Assembly: GCF_003058465.1 (NCBI RefSeq)
Contig: NZ_CP028901.1
Span: 2,356,001-2,420,000 of the forward strand
Source: Orrella marina
Lineage (GTDB): Bacteria; Pseudomonadota; Gammaproteobacteria; Burkholderiales; Burkholderiaceae_B
DNA length: 64,000 nt
Direction of reading: 5' to 3'
Positions within the stretch are counted from its first letter, which is position 1. The number at the start of each line of letters is the position of its first letter. Shown here piece after piece: positions 9,021 to 19,000 of the stretch. The position numbers and the translations under genes were made by a program. The notes under the pieces were generated by a model, which made no database searches, was not told where the DNA came from, and worked only from the letters and a program-made list of their open reading frames with translations.

Positions 9021-11609
9021 ATGAATGCTCCAATTGACCCCCGCATGAGTGCTCTGTTTCTTGAGCAGGAAGATCACGACCCGCAAGAAACTCAGGAATG
9101 GCGGGAGGCGTTCGTGTCAGTGTTGCAGCACTCTGGCTCACAACGCGCACGCCAGATTCTGGACGAACTCACGCGCGTTGCTCAGGCACACCATGTCGGA
9201 TGGCAACCCGAGCTGATCACGCCCTACGTCAACACGATTCATGTTGACGAGCAGGTGCCATTCCCGGGCGATCTCGCCATCGAAGAACGCCTGGCATCCA
9301 TCATGCGCTGGAATGCACTGGCCATGGTGGTGCGGGCAAACAACGCCTACGGTGAGCTCGGCGGGCACATTGCCAGCTACACCAGTGGCGCGGATCTCTT
9401 CGAAACCGGATTCAATCATTTTTTTCATGCCCGCGAAGGGCTTGAAGAAGGCCAGCATAGAGGTGATCTGGTTTTCCTGCAGCCACACAGCGCACCAGGC
9501 GTTTACGCCCGTGCATTTCTTGAAGGGCGACTTACCGAACAAGACCTGGAGCATTTCCGGCGTGAGATCACTGCAAAGGAGGCGGGAGCCAAGGGGTTGT
9601 CGAGTTACCCACACCCGATGTTGATGCCAGATTTCTGGCAGTTCCCGACTGGATCCATGGGAATTGGTCCAATCAGCTCGATCTATCACGCACGCTTCAT
9701 GCGTTACCTCACTGACCGGAACCTGCTCGACTGCAAAGACAGAAAAGTCTGGGGTATGTTTGGTGATGGAGAAATGGACGAACCAGAGTCGATGAGCGCA
9801 TTGACGCTGGCCGCCCGTGAGAACCTGGACAATCTCGTCTGGATCGTGAACTGCAATCTGCAAAGGCTTGATGGTCCGGTTCGTGGCAACGGCCGGATTA
9901 TTGATGAACTGGAAAGGCTGTTCAAGGGCGCTGGCTGGAACGTAATCAAACTGGTATGGGGAAGTGACTGGGACGGACTGTTTGCCAGAGACACCGAAGG
10001 AGCACTGGTCAAGGCATTTGCTCACACAGTGGATGGTCAGATGCAAACCTTCGCTGCAAAGGATGGTCAGTACAATCGAGAACACTTTTTTGGGCAGAAT
10101 GATGCCCTGCGCCGTCTTGCGCAGGGCATGACAGACGAGCAAATCGACCGACTGCGCCGCGGCGGCCACGATCTCGTCAAGATCCATGCAGCGTTCTCTC
10201 GGGCAGCCTCACACAAAGGCCAGCCCACTGTCATCCTTGCACAGACCAAAAAAGGTTTTGGTATGGGAACAGCGGGTCAAGGTCGCATGACGACACACAG
10301 TCAGAAAAAGCTCGACCATGACGCTCTGATTTCCTTTCGCAACCACTTCAATCTGCCGTTTACCGATGAGCAGGCAAAGTCGCTGGCTTTCTACAAACCG
10401 GCAGACAGCAGCCCAGAAATGCAGTATCTCCACGCTAAAAGAAAGGCCCTGGGGGGTTACCTTCCAGCTCGCGAATCGGTCTGCGTTCCCGTGATGTGCC
10501 CCTCCATTGAAAAATACGCAAAGTTTTCTCTCGAGGCAGAGGGCAAGGAAATGAGCACCACCATGGCATTCGTGAGGATGCTTGGCAACCTGCTCAAGGA
10601 TTCCACTCTCGGTCCTCGCATCGTGCCCATCGTTGCGGACGAGGCGAGAACCTTCGGCATGGCCAACCTGTTCAAGCAGGTCGGAATCTACTCAAGTGTG
10701 GGTCAGCGATATGCGCCAGAAGACATCGGCTCAGTTCTGAGTTATCGAGAAGCGCACGATGGCCAGATTCTTGAGGAGGGCATTTCGGAAGCGGGGGCAC
10801 TCGCGAGCTGGACTGCGGCCGCAACCAGCTACAGTGTTCACGGATTTGCGATGCTGCCTTTCTACATTTATTACTCCATGTTCGGATTTCAACGGGTGGG
10901 CGACCAGATCTGGGCAGCTGCCGATCAGCGCACCCGAGGATTTCTCATTGGTGCAACAGCCGGACGTTCGACCCTCGGCGGTGAAGGCCTTCAGCACCAG
11001 GATGGCACCAGTCACCTGATCGCCAGTACCATCCCGAACTGCAAGGCATACGACCCTGCCTTCGCTGGTGAGCTTGCGATCATCATCGATCACGGCATGA
11101 AAGAGATGATGGAGCAACAGCAGGATGTGTTCTACTACGTCACGATGATGAACGAAAATTACGCCCAGCCTAGCGTTGATCAGACACAGCGAGAGGGTGT
11201 TATTCGGGGCGGGTACAGGTTTCGTTCACTCAATGGCCAATCCGGAAAAGACCCCATCACCCTCATGGCATCTGGAGCAATCCTGAACGAGGCGCTCAGT
11301 GCAGCTGACTTGCTGGCATCTGAAGGCTACTCGGTTGACGTGATCAGTGTGACTAGCTGGAGCGAACTTGCTCGAGACCAGAATGGCTGGACCCGTTCGC
11401 TGGTTGAGAATGGGAATGGCCCCATCGTGGCTGCGTGTGATTATGTGCGTACGCTCCCGGAGTCGATCAGACAGCATATGCCGGGGCATCGCCGCTTCGT
11501 AACACTTGGAACAGATGACTTTGGACGTAGTGACACCCGTGTCGCCTTGCGCGACTATTTCGGCATCAGTGCTGAACACATTGCCTGTGCGGCCCGCACT
11601 GGTTCTTGA
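9021..11609 (+). CDS. Homodimeric 2-oxoacid dehydrogenase E1 (AceE/MdeB-like)
   Basis: Thiamine-diphosphate-dependent E1 of the AceE type (862 residues against about 887 for E. coli AceE). Such E1s decarboxylate pyruvate or a similar 2-oxoacid and pass the acyl group to a lipoyl E2. The ThDP/Mg motif GDGEMDEPES and the transketolase-like segment GGEGLQHQDGTSH are intact. There is no aceF or lpd downstream, unlike a normal pyruvate dehydrogenase operon. The divergent Lrp regulator instead matches P. putida mdeR-mdeB, where MdeB is an E1 linked to 2-oxobutyrate from methionine breakdown. It would have to borrow E2/E3 from elsewhere. Substrate choice is inference. A PIN-domain gene starts within its last codons. 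Confidence 0.85.
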   Translation: MNAPIDPRMSALFLEQEDHDPQETQEWREAFVSVLQHSGSQRARQILDELTRVAQAHHVGWQPELITPYVNTIHVDEQVPFPGDLAIEERLASIMRWNALAMVVRANNAYGELGGHIASYTSGADLFETGFNHFFHAREGLEEGQHRGDLVFLQPHSAPGVYARAFLEGRLTEQDLEHFRREITAKEAGAKGLSSYPHPMLMPDFWQFPTGSMGIGPISSIYHARFMRYLTDRNLLDCKDRKVWGMFGDGEMDEPESMSALTLAARENLDNLVWIVNCNLQRLDGPVRGNGRIIDELERLFKGAGWNVIKLVWGSDWDGLFARDTEGALVKAFAHTVDGQMQTFAAKDGQYNREHFFGQNDALRRLAQGMTDEQIDRLRRGGHDLVKIHAAFSRAASHKGQPTVILAQTKKGFGMGTAGQGRMTTHSQKKLDHDALISFRNHFNLPFTDEQAKSLAFYKPADSSPEMQYLHAKRKALGGYLPARESVCVPVMCPSIEKYAKFSLEAEGKEMSTTMAFVRMLGNLLKDSTLGPRIVPIVADEARTFGMANLFKQVGIYSSVGQRYAPEDIGSVLSYREAHDGQILEEGISEAGALASWTAAATSYSVHGFAMLPFYIYYSMFGFQRVGDQIWAAADQRTRGFLIGATAGRSTLGGEGLQHQDGTSHLIASTIPNCKAYDPAFAGELAIIIDHGMKEMMEQQQDVFYYVTMMNENYAQPSVDQTQREGVIRGGYRFRSLNGQSGKDPITLMASGAILNEALSAADLLASEGYSVDVISVTSWSELARDQNGWTRSLVENGNGPIVAACDYVRTLPESIRQHMPGHRRFVTLGTDDFGRSDTRVALRDYFGISAEHIACAARTGS

Positions 11610-12168
11610 CGCCTGTGTGTTGATGTCAGGGGTTCTACGCCCCTTGTTACTGTCACTGGCAAGAGACGGGTGGTTTACACCGCTCTGGTCAGACAAGATC
11701 TCAAATGAGTGGAAGCGTAACGCCGTCCGCATCTGGCCAGTCGATCCTGAGAAGCTGGATCAAGCCTGGCTGGACATGGAAACTGCGCACCCACACGCAA
11801 ACCTTTCCAGCCCGGCGAATACTCGACCGGACTGGAAGCCTCCTCCACTTCGCTATAGCGACGCCAAGGACTGGCACGTCATTCACACAGCATGCCTGGG
11901 TCGGACAGTCCATCCTGAGGTCAGCATTCTTACCTGGAACCTGAAGGATTTCCAGAAAACCGAACTCAAACGGCTTGGCATTGGTGTGCTGGACCCTGAT
12001 AAATTGCTGTCTCAATGGTGGCAAAGAAATCAGGCACATCTCGCGCACCGCCTGCAGGAAACAGTTGACGAGTTGATTCATCAAGGTAGACGGCAACCGG
12101 AGCCATTACAGGCATTTTTAAAGCGGGAAAGGCTGTATAGGCTCAGTCGTCTGGCTCAGAGCAAGTAA
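11587..12168 (+). CDS. PIN-domain protein
   Basis: Likely PIN-fold ribonuclease: the strand-1 Asp (LVLDACVLM), an acidic helix residue (KISNEWKRN), the DAKDWHVIHTA segment and the terminal ILTWNLKDF block provide the metal-binding acidic residues. It is about 193 residues from GTG 11587; TTG 11581 is also possible and there is no clear ribosome site. The start lies inside the E1 gene (overlap about 20 bp), which points to translational coupling. No small antitoxin gene adjoins it, so it does not look like a VapBC pair. A cellular RNase or orphan toxin are the alternatives. Confidence 0.75.
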   Translation: MRPALVLDACVLMSGVLRPLLLSLARDGWFTPLWSDKISNEWKRNAVRIWPVDPEKLDQAWLDMETAHPHANLSSPANTRPDWKPPPLRYSDAKDWHVIHTACLGRTVHPEVSILTWNLKDFQKTELKRLGIGVLDPDKLLSQWWQRNQAHLAHRLQETVDELIHQGRRQPEPLQAFLKRERLYRLSRLAQSK

Positions 12169-12242
12169 CAGATCACTCAGCCTGTGCAAACACGCCCTGA
12201 TGATCGCAAGCCAGGATCGGCTTCTGCGGAATCCCCGAGCAC

Positions 12243-12284
12243 CAAAAAATAAAAAAGAGCCCGATCCCGAACAGGAAAGGACTC
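12243..12284 (-). terminator. Rho-independent terminator of rpsO-pnp
   Basis: On the minus strand a GC stem (12279-12284 with 12257-12262) is followed by a run of Ts (A-rich 12243-12256 on the plus strand). It lies about 75 bp after the pnp stop. Confidence 0.75.
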
Positions 12285-12318
12285 TTGCAAGTCGCTCTGA
12301 GCAGTGACTTCACTACTG

Positions 12319-12351
12319 CGGATTGCAGGCGCAGACCTGGCCTGCAATCCG
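12319..12351 (-). other. Perfect 12-bp hairpin directly after pnp
   Basis: Inverted repeat 12319-12330 / 12340-12351 with a 9-base loop, 6 bp past the pnp stop and without a T tract. It probably protects the 3' end or assists the T-rich terminator further on. Confidence 0.6.
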
Positions 12352-12357
12352 TGGTCG

Positions 12358-14496
12358 TTACTCAGGCTTTTTGGCGAGCTCCGGATGTTGCTCTTCGATC
12401 CCGCCGATTGCCTTGACCGACAAGCGCAGACGGCCCTTGTCGTCAGCTTCGATGACTTTGACACGAACCATCTGACCAACCTTCAAGACATCATTGATGT
12501 TCGCGATGCGATAGTTGGCAATCTCGGAAATGTGCAGTAATCCATCACGACCGGGCAAAACCTGAACGATGGCACCGAAGTCCAGCAGACGCAGAACACT
12601 GCCTTCATAGACCTGACCCACTTCCACATCCGCTGTCAGTTCAGTGATACGACGCTCCGCTTCACGGGCGCGATCCAGATCAGCGCTCGAAATAACGATA
12701 GTACCGTCTTCAGAGATATCAATCTGCGCACCGGTTTCCTCGGTCAGACCACGAATCGTCGCGCCACCCTTGCCGATGACATCACGGATTTTCTCGGGGT
12801 TGATCTTCATGGTCAGCATGCGCGGCGCGAACTCGGAAAGCTCAGTGCGTGAACCATCAATCGAATCACGCATCTTGCCGAGGATGTGCAGACGACCTTC
12901 ACGGGCCTGAGCCAGTGCAACCTGCATGATTTCCTTGGTGATACCCTGAATCTTGATATCCATCTGCAAGGCGGTGATACCCTTTTCGGTACCAGCAACC
13001 TTGAAGTCCATATCGCCCAGATGGTCCTCATCACCCAGAATATCTGTCAGTACGGCAAACTTGCCGTCGTCCAGAATCAGGCCCATTGCGACACCAGCAA
13101 CATGATCCTGCAGCGGAACACCTGCGTCCATCATCGCGAGTGCGCCACCACAAACTGACGCCATCGATGAAGAACCGTTGGATTCAGTGATCTCGGATAC
13201 GAGACGAATAGTGTATTGGAAGTTTGAATGCTCCGGCAGCAATGGCATGAGCGCACGCTTGGCCAGTCGGCCGTGGCCAATCTCGCGACGCTTTGGCGCA
13301 CCAAAGCGGCCTGCCTCACCTGTCGCGAATGGCGGCATGTTGTAGTGCATCAAGAAACGGTCACGGTACTCGCCCGTGATCGAATCAATGATCTGCTCGT
13401 CCTGCTTGGTACCAAGTGTGGCAACAACCAATGCCTGGGTTTCACCCCGTGTAAAGAGCGCACTACCGTGGGCACGAGGAAGAACGCCTAGGCGAATCTC
13501 TATCGGACGCACTGTACGTGTGTCACGCCCATCAATACGTGGCTCGCCACTCAGGATCTGCTGACGCACAATCCGGGACTCGAGATCAAACAGAATGTTT
13601 TCGATGGCAACGGCATCTGGCGCCGCTTCATCACGGGCGGCAGCCTGAGATGCCAGCGCATCTTTGACCGAAGCGTAGACTTCACGCAGACGAGTTGTCC
13701 GCTCCTGCTTTTGACGGATCTGATAAGCCTCTTTCAGACCTGCTTCGCCAGCAGCTGTCACTTCAGCGATTAACGCTTCATTCTTGGCGGCAGGCTTCCA
13801 GTCCCACTCGGGCTTGCCAGCCTGACGGACGAGCTCATTGATGGCACCAATCGCAGCCTGCATGGCCTCATGACCAAACACCACACCGCCGAGCATGAGC
13901 TCTTCGGAGAGTTGCTTGGCTTCGGACTCTACCATCAGCACGGCAGCTTCTGTACCAGCCACGACCAGATCCATCTGTGAGGTCTTGAGCTGGGTAGCAG
14001 TCGGGTTCAGAATGTACTGGCCATCTGCATAACCCACGCGGGCAGCGCCGATCGGGCCATTGAAAGGAATACCTGAAATCGCCAACGCAGCCGATGCGCC
14101 GATCATCGCAGGGATGTCGGGCTCAATCTCTGGATTGACCGACAGAACATGGATGATGACCTGAACTTCGTTGTAGAAACCCTCAGGAAACAGAGGACGC
14201 AACGGACGATCGATCAGACGAGACGTCAATGTCTCTTTCTCGGACAGACGTCCTTCACGCTTGAAAAAGCCACCGGGAATCCGTCCGGCAGCGTATGTCT
14301 TCTCGACATAATCAACAGTCAGCGGGAAGAAATCCTGGCCTGATCTGGCCTGTTTGGCACCGACCACAGTCGCCAGAATCACAGTATCTTCCACTGAGAC
14401 AACCACGGCACCCGATGCCTGTCGGGCGATCTCACCCGTTTCCAGCGTGACCGTGTGCTGACCATACTGAAACGTTTGTGTCACTTTATTGAACAT
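12358..14496 (-). CDS. pnp: Polyribonucleotide nucleotidyltransferase (PNPase)
   Basis: Phosphorolytic 3'-5' exoribonuclease of the RNA degradosome (712 residues, normal). Seen: the two RNase PH-like halves ([12 protein letters not shown] early; [20 protein letters not shown] and [13 protein letters not shown] in the second half), then the KH domain ([20 protein letters not shown]) and the C-terminal S1 domain ([20 protein letters not shown]). It lies downstream of rpsO, the standard bacterial order, with a hairpin in the 97-bp gap that resembles the site of RNase III/PNPase autoregulation in E. coli. Confidence 0.98.
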   Translation of the reverse strand: MFNKVTQTFQYGQHTVTLETGEIARQASGAVVVSVEDTVILATVVGAKQARSGQDFFPLTVDYVEKTYAAGRIPGGFFKREGRLSEKETLTSRLIDRPLRPLFPEGFYNEVQVIIHVLSVNPEIEPDIPAMIGASAALAISGIPFNGPIGAARVGYADGQYILNPTATQLKTSQMDLVVAGTEAAVLMVESEAKQLSEELMLGGVVFGHEAMQAAIGAINELVRQAGKPEWDWKPAAKNEALIAEVTAAGEAGLKEAYQIRQKQERTTRLREVYASVKDALASQAAARDEAAPDAVAIENILFDLESRIVRQQILSGEPRIDGRDTRTVRPIEIRLGVLPRAHGSALFTRGETQALVVATLGTKQDEQIIDSITGEYRDRFLMHYNMPPFATGEAGRFGAPKRREIGHGRLAKRALMPLLPEHSNFQYTIRLVSEITESNGSSSMASVCGGALAMMDAGVPLQDHVAGVAMGLILDDGKFAVLTDILGDEDHLGDMDFKVAGTEKGITALQMDIKIQGITKEIMQVALAQAREGRLHILGKMRDSIDGSRTELSEFAPRMLTMKINPEKIRDVIGKGGATIRGLTEETGAQIDISEDGTIVISSADLDRAREAERRITELTADVEVGQVYEGSVLRLLDFGAIVQVLPGRDGLLHISEIANYRIANINDVLKVGQMVRVKVIEADDKGRLRLSVKAIGGIEEQHPELAKKPE

Positions 14497-14521
14497 TGCA
14501 ATTGATTCCTTACAAATTAAA

Positions 14522-14561
14522 AACCGTGGCTCCTGCGACTACTGTCGCTAGAACCACGGCT
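14522..14561 (-). promoter_or_regulatory. Leader hairpin upstream of pnp
   Basis: A two-part stem: outer CCGTGG (14524-14529) with CCACGG (14554-14559), inner GCGAC (14535-14539) with GTCGC (14544-14548) and a 4-base loop, separated by an asymmetric internal loop. It lies between rpsO and pnp, where E. coli carries the RNase III-cut hairpin through which PNPase represses itself. The function here is inferred from position. Confidence 0.55.
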
Positions 14562-14593
14562 CGCTCATGCGTTTGATGACCCTGAAATCTGGA

Positions 14594-14863
14594 TCACTTG
14601 CGCAGGCCAAGCTTCACGATCAGATCACGATAGGCGTCTGGATTACGGCCTTTCAGATAATCGAGCAGCTTGCGACGACGGCTCACCATACGCAGCAGAC
14701 CGCGACGTGAGTGATGGTCTTTCTTGTGAGCCTTGAAATGCCCTGTCAATTCATTGATGCGTGCTGTCAACAGAGCAACCTGAACTTCTGGAGAACCTGT
14801 GTCCCCAGCAGCCCGCTGAAATTGTGAAACGATATCGGCTTTCTTGATGTCAGCAACGGACAT
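14594..14863 (-). CDS. rpsO: 30S ribosomal protein S15
   Basis: An 89-residue primary 16S-rRNA-binding protein of the small-subunit platform, full length. Seen: the N-terminal [16 protein letters not shown] helix, the [25 protein letters not shown] block that contacts rRNA, and the ending LIVKLGLRK. First gene of the rpsO-pnp operon. The 322-bp region upstream should hold its promoter. Confidence 0.98.
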   Translation of the reverse strand: MSVADIKKADIVSQFQRAAGDTGSPEVQVALLTARINELTGHFKAHKKDHHSRRGLLRMVSRRRKLLDYLKGRNPDAYRDLIVKLGLRK

Positions 14864-15185
14864 GTTAATTCCTCTATAAACTGGCGCTGAACCTGAGGAG
14901 GAACAGCGTGATGGTTAAAAGACCGCCAAGGGGTCAACAGACACCGGGCAATCCGACACTCGGCAACATCCCCATCAGAACGCAGTTAAGCCAAAGCGGA
15001 CTGACAGAAAGGGATGATTTACCGCAAACTGACCCGTGATGATCACGGGAAAGCTGCATTTGTGTTTGATCAACACCGGCTTGAGGCGTAAATTATACAC
15101 TCAGAGTCCCCTCAGGAGTTAGCGCCCTGTCCGGATCAATCTTCACGCCCCAAACAGGCTCAACATCTTTCTTGTAGGCAAAATC
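14864..15185. promoter_or_regulatory. Divergent promoter region between rpsO and the lipoprotein pair
   Basis: No gene is visible. The stretch must contain promoters for rpsO on one side and the lipoprotein genes on the other. GCGTAAATTATACACTC near 15088-15104 contains a good -10-like TATACA element, but no -35 was assigned. Confidence 0.4.
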
Positions 15186-15701
15186 ATGAAATTCTTTCAC
15201 CTCTCGAGATACTCACTCACAGCGATTGCGGGCGCACTGATCATGAGCGGTTGTGCATCCATCTCCGAAGTTCCTGCTGGCACCAGCTATGACGAGGTAG
15301 TCAAAGAGTTTGGCAATCCGGCAGTGTCCTGCCCACTGCCTGACGGGCGCACACGAATGATCTGGTCTCAAGAGCCACTGGGCGAACAGGTTTGGGCAAC
15401 AACCGTCGGAAGTGACCGCCGCATCAGCTCATTTGAGCAGGTCATGGCGCCCAACATGTTCGATCAACTCAACGAGGGCAGCTGGGATGCAGCAAAGGTC
15501 CGTTGCGCCTATGGTCCGCCAGCGCAGATTCAGTCCTTCCCTGACAGCCCCGGACGCATCGTCTGGGAGTATCGATTCATGGGTGGTGCAGACAATGAGT
15601 TCATGATGCTCTTCATTTCCTTTGACCGGGCCACCAATCAGGTGGTCAACTATTCAATTGGCCCTGATCCAGAAATGAATCTGTTGGCCGGTAGCCAGTA
15701 A
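15186..15701 (+). CDS. Predicted lipoprotein A of a tandem paralogous pair
   Basis: 171 residues with a lipoprotein signal (hydrophobic run ending LIMSGC, Cys at about residue 23), so probably anchored in the outer or inner membrane facing the periplasm. The mature part begins SISEVPAGTSYDEVVKEFGNP, reminiscent of small BamE/SmpA-like repeats, and contains SCPLPDGRTRMIWSQ and a Cys-containing VRCAYGPPAQI block shared with the next gene. The C-terminal shared motif is IGPDP. Function is unknown. The paralogue follows after 17 bp and both end at a bidirectional terminator. Confidence 0.8.
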   Translation: MKFFHLSRYSLTAIAGALIMSGCASISEVPAGTSYDEVVKEFGNPAVSCPLPDGRTRMIWSQEPLGEQVWATTVGSDRRISSFEQVMAPNMFDQLNEGSWDAAKVRCAYGPPAQIQSFPDSPGRIVWEYRFMGGADNEFMMLFISFDRATNQVVNYSIGPDPEMNLLAGSQ

Positions 15702-15718
15702 ACCGGAGCAAACCCAAA

Positions 15719-16177
15719 ATGTCGCACATGAAGGATAAGAAAACCGGTCGAGCCGGAAAAGCCGTGATAGCCAGTATGCTTGGCTTGATCCTGGCCGGTT
15801 GTGCACAAGTCAAGAACGTCCCGCCCGGGAGTTCGTTCACCGAGGTGGAGTCCCAGTTCGGCAAGCCCACATTGACATGCCCATTGCCGTCAGGTGGAAC
15901 GCGCGCCATCTGGTCTCAGCAACCGTACGGCCATTTCGCCTGGGCAACCGATATTTCGCCGGAAGGTGACACGGGTGAAATGGTTCAGGTCCTCACCGAC
16001 GAGTCCTTCAATCGACTCCAGCGCGGCATCTGGACAGCCGAAGACGTACGTTGTGCATTCGGCCCGCCAGCCATCATTGATGAAGTCGGATTACCAGCTG
16101 TCCGAACCAAGGTCTGGTCTTATCGCTATCGGCAGAATGGGGTCTGGTACTCGCTAATGTATATCTACTTCCCCTGA
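15719..16177 (+). CDS. Predicted lipoprotein B, paralogue of A, apparently frameshifted near its end
   Basis: 152 residues as read, with lipobox LILAGC and the same order of shared blocks as lipoprotein A (CPLPSGGTRAIWSQ, VRCAFGPPAII). The frame stops at TGA 16175-16177 straight after a four-C run (16171-16174). In the -1 frame the sequence continues for 26 codons to TGA 16252-16254 and restores the paralogue's tail, including AGPDP (IGPDP in A). One extra C would fuse the frames. Possible causes are a real one-base deletion, an assembly error or ribosomal slippage. The lost tail is short, so a partly functional product is possible. Confidence 0.75.
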   Translation: MSHMKDKKTGRAGKAVIASMLGLILAGCAQVKNVPPGSSFTEVESQFGKPTLTCPLPSGGTRAIWSQQPYGHFAWATDISPEGDTGEMVQVLTDESFNRLQRGIWTAEDVRCAFGPPAIIDEVGLPAVRTKVWSYRYRQNGVWYSLMYIYFP

Positions 16178-16256
16178 ACGCAGACCGTGTGCTCAAGTAC
16201 AACGCAGGACCTGACCCGATGTTCGAACAGGACAACCCGTTCCCTCGACTCTGATC

Positions 16257-16314
16257 GAACAACGTTGAAAGAAAAAGGCCTGACTCGTCAGGCCTTTTTC
16301 TTTCAACGTTGTTC
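16257..16314. terminator. 28-bp perfect inverted repeat, bidirectional terminator
   Basis: Arms 16257-16284 and 16287-16314 are perfectly complementary with only two bases between them (a larger loop in practice). The AAAGAAAAAGGCCTGAC arm gives a T-rich 3' side on both strands. It separates the convergent lipoprotein genes and pssA. Confidence 0.92.
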
Positions 16315-16329
16315 CTGGCAGCCTATGAC

Positions 16330-17118
16330 TCAACCTTCCGGATCGGACTTTCGGCCCCAGCTCAGACTTCGCGCACGCCTGACTTTCCAGAGCCACACTA
16401 CCCACCCGGACAGTCCGTAGACAACGAACAGCCCAAACAGGACGATAGGTGGATTACTGGTGATAAACACAAAAATGGCAACAAACACCAACATGGCCCA
16501 GAAAGGCACACTTTTTCCCAGTGCAAACGTTTTACCACTATAAAACGGCGCATTGCTGACCATAGTCACACCGGCGTATATCGTAATGGCAAACGTGATC
16601 CAGGCCAGACTTGACTCGTCGACTGCGAGGCGATTGTCCTGGACCAACCAGACGAAGCCAGCCACCAGCGCGGCTGCAGCAGGACTGGGCAAACCTTGAA
16701 AGAATCGCTTGTCGATAACCCCGATATTGGTATTGAAACGGGCCAGTCGCAATGCAGCCCCGGCAACATAGACAAAAGCAGCAAGCCAGCCCCATCGTCC
16801 CAGATCATTCATGGCGAACTGATACGCGACCAAAGCCGGTGCAACGCCAAATGAGGTCATGTCCGATAGCGAATCATATTGCTCACCGAATGCTGACTGG
16901 GTGTTGGTCAGGCGAGCAACCCGACCATCCATTCCATCAAGTACCAGCGCGCAGAAAATAGCAATCGCCGCCAGCTCGAACTGGCCACTCATTGCTTTGA
17001 CGACGGCAAAAAAACCTGCAAACAGGGCAGCTGTCGTGAATGCATTGGGCAACAGGTAGATTGCGCGACGCCGTTTCTCGAGATCGGTCTGTTCGTGCGA
17101 AGACTGGGATTCTGGCAT
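16330..17118 (-). CDS. pssA: CDP-diacylglycerol-serine O-phosphatidyltransferase
   Basis: Makes phosphatidylserine from CDP-diacylglycerol and serine at the inner membrane. It carries the CDP-alcohol phosphatidyltransferase signature D-G-x2-D-G-R-x-A-R-x8-G-x3-D-x3-D (DGMDGRVARLTNT through YDSLSD) and 6-7 hydrophobic helices in 262 residues. The start lies 11 bp after psd on the same strand, so the two consecutive steps to phosphatidylethanolamine are cotranscribed. Confidence 0.96.
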   Translation of the reverse strand: MPESQSSHEQTDLEKRRRAIYLLPNAFTTAALFAGFFAVVKAMSGQFELAAIAIFCALVLDGMDGRVARLTNTQSAFGEQYDSLSDMTSFGVAPALVAYQFAMNDLGRWGWLAAFVYVAGAALRLARFNTNIGVIDKRFFQGLPSPAAAALVAGFVWLVQDNRLAVDESSLAWITFAITIYAGVTMVSNAPFYSGKTFALGKSVPFWAMLVFVAIFVFITSNPPIVLFGLFVVYGLSGWVVWLWKVRRARSLSWGRKSDPEG

Positions 17119-17129
17119 ATTCCTTGACT

Positions 17130-17780
17130 TCAGTTTGGCAATTGCGCCAGTACAGTACTGGTCGCGCTGACTTTGTCGCCGATGGCTACACGAGGTCGCG
17201 ATCCAATCGGCAGATAGACATCGACGCGAGATCCGAAACGTATAAAACCGTATCGCTCACCACGTGCCAGAGTCTGATCCTCTTTAGCGTAGCAAAGAAT
17301 ACGCTTGGCTACCAAACCAGCCACCTGCACAGCAGTGACTACATGCCCGTCCGGCGTGTGAATCACCATTGCATTGCGCTCATTCTCCAGCGACGCCTTG
17401 TCCAGAGCAGCGTTGAAAAACTTGCCTGGGAAGTAAGTTACTTTCCTCACAGTACCATCAACCGGGCTGCGGTTACTGTGAACATTGAACACGTTCATGA
17501 AAACACTGATCTTGAGTGCCTTGCGTTCGGCATATGGATCGTCCACTTCGGCGATCATGACAATTCGACCGTCGGCCGGACTCAAGACGGCTCTTGGCTC
17601 ACTACTGCCTTCACGTGGCGGATCTCTGAAAAACTGCAGCACAAAAAGCGCAATGATCCAGAAGATGATTGAGATACCTGGTGACAAGTAGGTCACGGCC
17701 AGCGCGATCACGATTGCAATAGCCAGAAACGGCCAGCCCTCTCGCGCGATAATGGGATGCGGATAATGCGGTTTATTCAT
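17130..17780 (-). CDS. psd: Phosphatidylserine decarboxylase proenzyme (short type)
   Basis: Converts phosphatidylserine to phosphatidylethanolamine. The 216-residue short form has two N-terminal hydrophobic segments and a C-terminal [11 protein letters not shown]. Self-cleavage between Gly and Ser (Ser about residue 184) would generate the pyruvoyl group. The conserved block [13 protein letters not shown] is present. It precedes pssA, and the terminator of ilvC lies upstream, so psd probably has its own promoter in the 106-bp gap. Confidence 0.95.
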   Translation of the reverse strand: MNKPHYPHPIIAREGWPFLAIAIVIALAVTYLSPGISIIFWIIALFVLQFFRDPPREGSSEPRAVLSPADGRIVMIAEVDDPYAERKALKISVFMNVFNVHSNRSPVDGTVRKVTYFPGKFFNAALDKASLENERNAMVIHTPDGHVVTAVQVAGLVAKRILCYAKEDQTLARGERYGFIRFGSRVDVYLPIGSRPRVAIGDKVSATSTVLAQLPN

Positions 17781-17815
17781 ATTAGGTCACTGGTTAACAA
17801 GCCGAAGGTTAACCG

Positions 17816-17839
17816 AAAAAAAACGCCCCGAAGGGCGTT
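17816..17839 (-). terminator. Rho-independent terminator of ilvBHC
   Basis: On the minus strand, AACGCCC/GGGCGTT (17833-17839 with 17822-17828) with loop TTCG is followed by an eight-T run (17816-17823 as A on the plus strand), 48 bp after the ilvC stop. Confidence 0.92.
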
Positions 17840-17886
17840 TGAAGACAGTTTAGTAGACTAAACCATCAAATCTGATTCAAATCTGA

Positions 17887-18930
<1,044 letters not shown>

Positions 18931-19000
18931 CTACAGGATTGGTTGCAAAATACGTGTATCGAACAACTTGCGTAGCCATGCTGGCCGTGCAAAGCCGCCA

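Noticed and set aside
9138..10187. 349-codon minus-strand open frame
   Set aside because: Antisense shadow of the E1 gene; composition follows the complementary codons.
16193..16405. Open frames in both directions across 16187-16420
   Set aside because: They mirror each other because of the 28-bp inverted repeat and have no family similarity.
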